From Papio anubis (taxonomy: Eukaryota; Chordata; Mammalia; Primates; Cercopithecidae): 64,000 nt of DNA. The stretch spans positions 80,749,754-80,813,753 of the forward strand of contig NC_044989.1 in NCBI RefSeq assembly GCF_008728515.1, given 5' to 3'. This document shows positions 57,143 to 64,000 of the stretch, piece after piece. Every line of letters starts with the position of its first letter. Within the stretch, counting starts at the first letter, position 1. The position numbers and the translations under genes are program-made. Under the pieces are notes generated by a model. The model was not told where the DNA came from, did not search any database, and saw nothing but the letters and a program-made list of their open reading frames with translations.

Positions 57143-57403
57143 CTGGAAGGCCGAGGCAGGTGGATCACGAGGTCAGGAGATCGAGACCATCTTGGCTAAC
57201 ATGGTGAAACCCCGTCTCTACTAAAAATACAAAAAACTTAGCCGGACGTGGTGGTGGGCGCCTGTAGTCCCAGCTACTCAGGAGGCTGAGGCAGGAGAAT
57301 GGTGTGAACCCAGGAGGCGGAACTTTCACAGAGCAAAGATTGCAACACTGCACTTCAGCCTGGGCAATAGAGCAAGACTCCGTCTCAAAAGAAAAAAAAA
57401 AAG
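57143..57403 (+). mobile_element. 5'-truncated AluY, sense
   Basis: Begins at the GGAAGGCCGAGGCAGGTGG position of the left arm and runs to a GAAAAAAAAAAA tail. AAGAAATACTCATTTT before and AAGAAATGCTCCTATT after form a decayed target duplication, so it was truncated on insertion. Confidence 0.92.
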
Positions 57404-57404
57404 A

Positions 57405-58275
57405 AATGCTCCTATTCAGAGATTTATAAATTAATAATTTTTGTTTCTTTTTGTTTTATAAGTTAGGGAGTCAGTATCAGTTGTGTATTATTCAGCATGT
57501 TGACATAAATCCATTACAAACATCTTCAGAATTTCAGAAAGGGTGATGGGTATTCATATAGGGAGAGAGTGGGGTGGGGATCCTTGTCCAAAGTGGGCCA
57601 AAAGAGGGGCTTTTATTTTTGCAAAGGGGCTAAGAGCAGTGTTATTAAAAAGAAATTGTTGAAATAAAATATCATTCTTTTTCTAAAGATTAATTGTAAA
57701 AACAGAAATTTCTATTAATGGCTTAATCCTTCTGTTTAAGGACAAACTGGAAATATAAAGGTCTTCAAGATAATATCTGATACTTTAGCAAACTGGACTT
57801 GAATTTAAAAACAGAGGATGGGAGAATAAAGGATCTCCTATTACAAATCCAAGTCAGGAAATTTATTCCCTTCACTCTCATCAATTCAAGCCATGGATCT
57901 ACCCCAGATGTGTTTTGTAAAATAGTTCTCAAAGACTAAAACAAATAAAATTTAATAAACATGCATCTCCCTAGCACAACAGATGGCAACTAGGGAAGGT
58001 GCCCACAGCAATGTGGAGAGTACTCCCACCTGGCTTCTTTTTTTAATAACGATATTTATTAAATGGCTATGTCTATTGCACACTCATTCTCTGCAGGTAA
58101 AGGTAAAGAAGAAAAGTGAGGAGCAGGTTCCAAAAAAGGCATATAAGATCTGTGGACAAAAAGCGGCAGAGGAAATACACCTCAAAGTGAGATTTTACTG
58201 GTAGCCTTTGAAGAGAAACACACGAAACTATAAAATCACAGAATCCTGAAATTTTAGAGAAGGGAGATTGTTTAG
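57405..58275. other. Intronic sequence, no recognisable element
   Basis: No gene or identifiable repeat. Confidence 0.5.
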
Positions 58276-58279
58276 ATAT

Positions 58280-58405
58280 GGAATGGAAAAAGCCCTGGCT
58301 GGGAGTCTGGAGGTGCTGGTCAGATATTAATGAGCCAAGTGATCATAATCAGTCACTTCATATCTCTAGACCTTGCTCTCCTTATCTTTGAGGAGAATGA
58401 AGGGG
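58280..58405 (+). repeat. MIR SINE, sense
   Basis: AGCCCTGGCTGGGAGTCTGG, CATAATCAGTCACTTCATAT and CTCTAGACCTTGCTCTCCTT match MIR. Confidence 0.75.
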
Positions 58406-58424
58406 CGGGCAAGGAAAGACAGCT

Positions 58425-58770
58425 AACATTAACTGAGTTAACTCTGCTGGTTAGGTATTGGCTAAACCCGTTACACAGCCTATGTCTTTTTATGCTCCTA
58501 ATAATTATATAAAGCAAGCACTTAGCTATGTTTTAAAGATGAGAAAAACTTCAACTGCATGTCAATCCCTGGCCCTTTCTGCAGTGTTACGATTGTTTCC
58601 CTCTAACAGGGAAGTATAGTTACAGGTGCTTGATGGTTTTTCTGCTTCTCATATTTCACAATTTCATAACTCATCTCTGGCCCTTTCATTCTACAGATGA
58701 TAAGTTTGGAGTCTAGAGATGTTGCCAGGTCACTTAGGTGGTTACTGGCAGAGAGTGGTTACAACTAATT
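58425..58770 (-). repeat. MIR-derived fragments, antisense
   Basis: AACATTAACTGAGTTAAC with GTTTTAAAGATGAGAAAAAC (to about 58560), then CTACAGATGATAAGTTTGGA and TGCCAGGTCACTTAGGTGGT (58690-58770) are reversed MIR motifs, possibly two separate copies. Confidence 0.55.
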
Positions 58771-58774
58771 GGCT

Positions 58775-59365
58775 TTCGTTTCCTTTTGTTCAGCAAAAAC
58801 AGGGAATAATTGGATGACTGACTTAACACCACACATTTTGCTTTTATTATTAGGTGATGATGTCAATACTTAGATCTGCTTTCACTTCCGTTTGTTAAAG
58901 TATTTTTAATGTGTAGAGCCTGGAGGGTCAGGGATGGAGAGCTAGGTGAGGCTTCCGGTAGACTCCTAGGGAACCAGGATGTGCTCGTGATGATCAAATC
59001 CTTAGTTACGAGACAAAATATCTCCCAGGACCTACTATGTAAAAGACTGAACTGGAGATTCTGCCCCTCATTTCACCTCTTAGAAATATCTCAGACTAGC
59101 TGTATATTTAAAATGAACTGCCTCAAATATTCCTTCTTTAAAGGGAGAGAAATTTTTCTTTAGGGATACCAGTTTTTGGCAAGGTTTTTGTACATTATCT
59201 GCCTGGATGGAGAAAGCAGAAGGACAGGTGATCCAAAAATAGTTTCTATGTACTGTCTAAATCAATTCTTTCATTTCTTTTCCACAGCAAAAATACTTTC
59301 CTAATTACACTGAATAGTCTTAATGTCTTTTATTGTTTCTAGCACAGTAACATTGTGATTGATTG
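58775..59365. other. Intronic sequence, no recognisable element
   Basis: No gene or identifiable repeat. Confidence 0.5.
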
Positions 59366-59369
59366 TCCT

Positions 59370-59515
59370 GCTAACCTTGTAAAGAAGACAGAGCATATAT
59401 TATGCTATCTATTGTGCTTATGACAAAACTCAGACTTTAAAAAAAAAATGGGGTAAATGCTTAGTTCAGGATCATGGAGGCTACTAATAGGGAGCTGACA
59501 CTAGGAGGCAAGTCT
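59370..59515 (-). repeat. MIR SINE, antisense
   Basis: ATGACAAAACTCAGACTTTA, GGTAAATGCTTAGTTCAGGA and GGGAGCTGACACTAGGAGGC resemble the reversed MIR core. Confidence 0.5.
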
Positions 59516-59642
59516 CTGCTTCTCTCTTCCTCCCTCCTCACTATCCCCCATTGCTCTCTCCCTTTCTCCTCTCCTCTTCCTCCCTCTCTCTGTGTCTCTG
59601 TCTCTTTTTCTCTCCCTCTTTTCCTCTCTCTGTCTCACTCTC
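59516..59642 (+). repeat. CT-rich low-complexity tract
   Basis: Nearly pure pyrimidine (CTCTCTCCC, CTTCCTCC, TCTGTCTC motifs) for about 125 bases; the Arg/Glu-rich frame on the other strand is an artefact. Confidence 0.9.
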
Positions 59643-59825
59643 AGTAGCTGGCTTCCTGTCCAGTTTAAACTGATGAATTTAAAATTATGGCCACATTTAG
59701 ACATACAGAGCTAAGGAAAGTAGGACATAATGGCTTCCAAGTCCCCATTTGCTGTGCAAAGCTGAGCTACTATTGTTATTCCTGCACAAATACCTCATTT
59801 TTTAAAATTGGAGATAAGAGAGGGC

Positions 59826-60365
59826 CAGTGAATTGACTATCCCATCCAGTGGCCCAAAATTCCTAAATCCTAGTCCTTGTTTTAACATTCCCCAGCCTTC
59901 ATGTATAGTGACAACAAATATGGCACCCAAGTCAACTGCATTTCTGAATTGTTTTCAGCCAAGGACTTTCAGGCTGGAGAAACCCAGGATCACAAATATT
60001 ACACAAATAGCATCCGAACAAAAGTGAAATGGAATGACTAACGTTACCAGAGATTATCTGGGCTTGTAGATCAAAATAAAGTTAATAGTAATCACCAGTG
60101 AATTGACTATCCCATCCAGTGGCCCAAAATTCCTAAATCCTAGTCCTTGTTTTAACATTCCCCAGCCTTCATGTATAGTGACAACAAATATGGCACCCAA
60201 GTCAACTGCATTTCTGAATTGTTTTCAGCCAAGGACTTTCAGGCTGGAGAAACCCAGGATCACAAATGTTACACAAACAGCATCCGAACAAAAGTGAAAT
60301 GGAATGACTAACGTTACCAGAGATTATCTGGGCTTGTAGATCAAAATAAAGTTAATAGTAATCAC
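59826..60365 (+). repeat. 270-bp tandem duplication, two near-identical copies
   Basis: Copy 1 59826-60095 and copy 2 60096-60365, period exactly 270. By eye only two differences (ATATTACACAAATAGC versus ATGTTACACAAACAGC). Both carry the same 64-codon frame, which is a consequence of duplication; both changes alter the peptide and no known protein is seen. Confidence 0.97.
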
Positions 60366-61224
60366 ACTATAAAAAAAGTTCTTATAAAAATAATTTATCT
60401 CTGTAGCTAATCAAACTGATCTCTTCACATCATGGAGAAAAAGCTGGTTTGTTTCACTCACTGCCTTCCCAGAACCATCTTGCCTTCTTGCCTACATGAC
60501 TTTCTTTTTGCCAGTCAAAGTGCCTCTCTCTTTCCTATTCTAATCTTACACAAGGCTTAAGGTCGAGTGAATTTTCTCTTTCCTCTGTGAGATTTCTTGA
60601 CTTCCCAAATGCAACATCTTCTCCTTCTTCTGAGCAACTCAGTTGTTGAACATGCTAATATCTCTGCACAGTTTTTGGTATTGTTAGTCTTGTGTACTGG
60701 TCTATTCCCCTGTATCAGGAGCTCTTTGATGGTGAAAATCGTGGCTATCACTTTTCATGTGTTCCCCACAGTGACCAACAGGATACCTCACATCTAAGGG
60801 ATATGTGTTTTACAGTTCCAGAATATTGATGCCAGAAGGGATACAGATCCCACATGTTGCCCATCTGCTCACAGAATGGGGCAACCAAGCCTCCCACATG
60901 TGTCTGTAACAACCGCAATTACAATCTTGAACATGGCTCTTTCCCCTGGGGGTAGGATTGTCAGATTTAGCACATAAAAAGACAGGATGCCCAGTTAATG
61001 TGAATTTTAGGTAAACAATAATTTTTGAAGAATAAATATATCCCCCCATTGTTTTTTAAGTTTAAAAGTTTAAAATGTCATCTGATGCTGCATTTGCACT
61101 ACTCACCTTGTTCGCCCTACCCTAATCCTAGCCCTATTGGATTCTGTCTTTATTTCAATTTTTGATATTTTATTTTCAACATGGATTTCTTTGCATTAGT
61201 TTTGATTTTAAAAATATTACATTA
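60366..61224. other. Intronic sequence, one possible old repeat
   Basis: No gene. GACAGGATGCCCAGTTAATG with TAGGTAAACAATAATTTTTG (60953-61030) is a widespread interspersed sequence whose family I cannot name. Confidence 0.45.
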
Positions 61225-61521
61225 GGTCAGGCGTGGTGGCTCATGCCTGTAATCCCAGCACTTAGGGAGGCTGAGGCAGGTGGATCACAAGGTCAGGAGT
61301 TTGAGACCAGCCTGGTCAATATGGTGAAACCCCATCTCTACTAAAAATACAAAAAAATTAGCCAGACATGGTGGCACGTGCCTGTAATCCCAGCTACTTG
61401 GGAGGCTGAGGCAGGAGAATTGCTTGAACCCGGGAAGCAGAGGTTGCAGTGAGCCGAGATTGCGCCACTGCAGTCCAGCCTGGGTGACAGAGCAAGACTC
61501 TGTCTAAAGAAAAAAAAAAAA
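61225..61521 (+). mobile_element. Alu (AluS-like), sense
   Basis: GGTCAGGCGTGGTGGCTCAT to a GTCTAAAGAAAAAAAAAAAA tail. ATATTACATTA precedes and follows the element, a target duplication. Confidence 0.95.
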
Positions 61522-63530
61522 GTATATATTACATTAAAATATTATTTGTCTTGATGACTGAGTTCCTTGGTGCCACCTTAAATTTTACATCTAAATTATA
61601 CTCCCTCTCTCCCTCTTCACTCTCTTCACACCTGTCCCAGGCCCATTTGATCCTCATTCTTCTTATCTGAAAAACGGTTACATAGATATAGCACTGGCAG
61701 GATGGAATAAGCCCAGAGTCTGCCATTTACATGCACTCAGTAATTATTTTGTGTATCTAAAGTGGCTCCATTTTTTTCTTTTTACTTTGAAAAGTTTAGT
61801 AATCGACCCTCCGTCTGTTGTAACCACATTTTAAACTAAACTCATAACTTAACTTTCGAAAGTAAGTTTTTCTTATTCTAATAAATGAAAAGGCCATAGG
61901 AAATTATGATTTTCAGAATGATCATGGTCCAGAGCTCCACAAAGGTGCCCTGTATTTTGATGGCCGACAACCTATTTGCAAGGAGAACCAAACAGAAAAG
62001 GAATAGCCTTTGACTGTTGAATTTGTGGCAGATCTGAACTTGGAGAGGCAGAGCATTGAAATTACACTCACTGCACAACCACATTCCCTTGAAAGATAGA
62101 GCAGCACGTTTTTCTCCTCCATATACTTTTGTTTTCTTGGAGCTATTTGCAGGCTGATATTTCAAAGTTGTAAAATGTTAGCCACTGTATTTTAAGCTCT
62201 TTCTACTTACAAACCTTAGTGTCTACATCTGAAAGTGAGTGTATGAGTTTAGGGAGTGGGAAAGGATGATGGGGAATTGTAAGATTTTAGAAGACTAAAA
62301 ATATATGCACATATGTCTTGGTTTGGGCTTTTTAATGAAAACCCTATAGGACTGTGTATCAGACATTTGTTCAGAAAAAATAGTTAATTAAGCAAGTGGC
62401 AGAGAAGAGTGACTACTTTAAACCCAGCTATGGAGAGCTGGTATGTATGTATCAGCTTTATGTGTCCTGGATTTTGTCATGGAAACAGAACATTTAGAAA
62501 CCTGTTGGATGGTAATTCTTATGCATTGCCAATTCATGTTATCCTATTAGGCACAACTTAAGATCTGGGATCTCATTTTCCTCATATCAGCAAATTACTA
62601 CAGAGACCTACATGATTTTACAGAGACTGAGTAGGCCACAAGAATTGACTTGCCACTAGCATAATAAATCAATCAATCTGTAGTGTTTGACTAAAATTTA
62701 GATAATTTAATCGATTTGACAAGGTTTTTGAAAACATTTATCTTTTAAGGAGAAGATAATTGTCATCCGTAAAGTCTATAGAGCTTTTCATCCATGGGAA
62801 TCTTGTTGCTCTTTTAAAAAGACAATGGGGATTCTTTTTTGTTCAGTTTTAATTGTTTTTCTGTACCCACCAAAAAAAAGGAGAAAAAGCAAAGAAATAG
62901 GAAACTAGTGAAACTTTCAAGTGAATAATTTATTAAAGAACACTTTTTTTTCTCTACCTCTGCCTGTTATAGTCATAAGGGAAATTTTCCTCATGACCTC
63001 AAGCTGTGGGTTGCTTATTATCATTTTTAGCATTTCACTACATGACAGAGCAGAGATTAGCAATACTGTATTTTCTAGTAAAGCATCTCTTTTGAATTTG
63101 ATACAGAAGTTGCAGTATGGCTTAAAAAATATTGGTATAAAATTCTGAATTTTGGTGATTTACTTAAAATCCTTTTCAATTCAGTTTTTATTATCTCAAT
63201 TATCTTCTATTCAGAAATGTGCCTACACAATATAGACACACAAAGCATTTTTATTTGAAGGCAAAACCAAAACATCCTTGTTATATTTACTTAACTGCTA
63301 AGCATCTGGAGGAGGGATGAAAACACAGATTTGTATGGAGCTGAATATGGACATATGTGTAACCATCCTGACAATGTTTTGGTTTTTATCGATTTTAATT
63401 ATTATTTCGGGAAAAATCAACTTTAGAGACCAAATCATGTTATAGTTATATATTAAAAATAATCTTTTTAAAAATTGTTTGAATTTAACATCTCATGTTT
63501 TCCTGATTTATTTTTTTACTTTTAGTATCT
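61522..63530. other. Intronic sequence directly upstream of the CTNNA2 exon
   Basis: No recognisable transposon in 2 kb. Several short frames (e.g. 61878-62165 antisense) have no domain support. Confidence 0.55.
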
Positions 63531-63578
63531 CTAACATTGAATATGCTAAACCAGAAATTATTTCTCTTTTCTTAATAG
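63531..63578 (+). promoter_or_regulatory. 3' splice site of the CTNNA2 exon: branch point, pyrimidine tract, AG
   Basis: A CTAAC branch-point match (yUnAy) lies at 63531-63535, 44 nt before the acceptor. A T/C-rich tract at 63559-63574 leads to TTAATAG ending at 63578. The matching donor starts at 63660 (GTACTA), which is usable but weaker than GTAAGT. Confidence 0.75.
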
Positions 63579-63659
63579 ACTGGAAGGAAAGAAAAAGGAG
63601 ATCCTCTCAACATTGCGATTGATAAGATGACTAAGAAAACAAGAGATCTAAGGAGACAG
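63579..63659 (+). CDS. CTNNA2: CTNNA2 internal exon (alpha-N-catenin M region), 27 codons
   Basis: The exon is 81 bp, phase 0 at both ends, bounded by a pyrimidine-rich AG acceptor and a CAG|GTACTA donor. It reads TGRKEKGDPLNIAIDK followed by MTKKTRDLRRQ. The second part is common to alpha-catenins; the KGDPLNIA stretch fits CTNNA2 better than my recollection of CTNNA1 (RSDALNSA) or CTNNA3. Alpha-catenins join the cadherin-beta-catenin complex to actin at adherens junctions; alpha-N-catenin acts in neurons. This segment lies at the start of the M region, just before the vinculin-binding helix. No neighbouring exon is in the window. The reading frame and splice sites are seen directly; the paralogue assignment is from memory of the family. 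Confidence 0.88.
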
Positions 63660-64000
63660 GTACTATTTTTTATTTTTACTTTAAGTCCATGATATTTAAT
63701 AGTGGTTTCCAACAATATCCTTTTCCAGGGTGTCTTCTTGGAGATGATGATGAGGTTGTTATTCTTTATAACATCTACATAATCAAAAAGATCCCATTTT
63801 ATCGGCAAGGTAGAGATTGCTGGACAGAGATGAGCCTGTTGCAAGCAAGGAAACAGTTACTGAGCAGGTGGCTTCTCACTGCCTAGACCCAGTCTGTCCC
63901 GGTGGAGACTGGATGAGTTCACTACTTCTACATCTGGTCTTTAGTTTTCCAAATCCAGGTATGCCAAGAGCCTGTGTCTGATCTTTGCTGGTTCTTACTT
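63660..64000 (+). other. CTNNA2: Start of the next CTNNA2 intron
   Basis: Begins with the donor GTACTA. No further exon or repeat is visible before the window ends. Confidence 0.75.

Noticed and set aside
59501..59704. Arg/Glu-rich small protein
   Set aside because: Translation of the reverse strand of a CT-rich low-complexity tract.
59833..60297. Two near-identical 64-codon frames
   Set aside because: They are in the 270-bp tandem duplication; the few differences are amino-acid changing and nothing resembles a known protein.
1..64000. Nested LRRTM gene, as known in introns of alpha-catenin genes
   Set aside because: A leucine-rich-repeat protein of about 500 codons in one exon would be obvious; no such frame exists in this window.

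Overview
The window is primate genomic DNA and almost entirely intronic. Alu, L1PA/L1PB, LTR12 (HERV9), MST/MLT1, MIR, L2 and MER repeats are all present. Two young AluY copies (about 21171-21791 and 39656-39953) carry a CCGGATC/GATCCGG variant in the right arm, and two L1 3' ends carry a duplicated GAGTTGATGGGTGC block. I associate both features with Old World monkeys, so a macaque, baboon or guenon relative is the best guess; this rests on remembered subfamily diagnostics, not a search.

Only one protein-coding segment is supported: an 81-bp, phase-0 internal exon at 63579-63659 (+) with good splice sites. Its 27 codons match the start of the alpha-catenin M region and fit the neuronal paralogue CTNNA2 best. 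Everything upstream is then the long intron before that exon, and 63660-64000 is the start of the next intron. No other exon, RNA gene, CRISPR array or operon-like structure is visible.

Layout: 1-18 kb is repeat-rich (MIR, MLT1, Alus, an ERVL-type LTR, old L1, an L2 split by a 5'-truncated antisense L1 whose ORF2 tail is still open for 623 codons, an MST LTR, MER5-like elements, a second antisense L1). 18-20.8 kb is mostly unique. 20.8-21.8 kb is an Alu tandem with a 100-N gap and a young L1 3' end inserted in the second Alu. 22-29.4 kb mixes unique sequence with MIR, MLT1, Alu, a free Alu monomer and an MST LTR nested in an old L1. 29.4-35.9 kb is a repeat-poor island holding the best candidates for conserved regulatory DNA. 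35.9-37.7 kb has a sense solo LTR12 and an antisense ERV1-type LTR. 38-62 kb again alternates unique sequence with nested repeats.

No new molecular system is evident. The notable content is structural: several small local duplications, inverted repeats and apparently template-copied insertions (8.6/13.1, 13.8/15.1, 48.9, 53.6/54.3, 55.1 and 59.8-60.4 kb), an L1-in-Alu insertion with a possible 3' transduction, a gap whose flanks are contiguous on the Alu consensus, and an LTR12 promoter in the sense orientation of the host gene.
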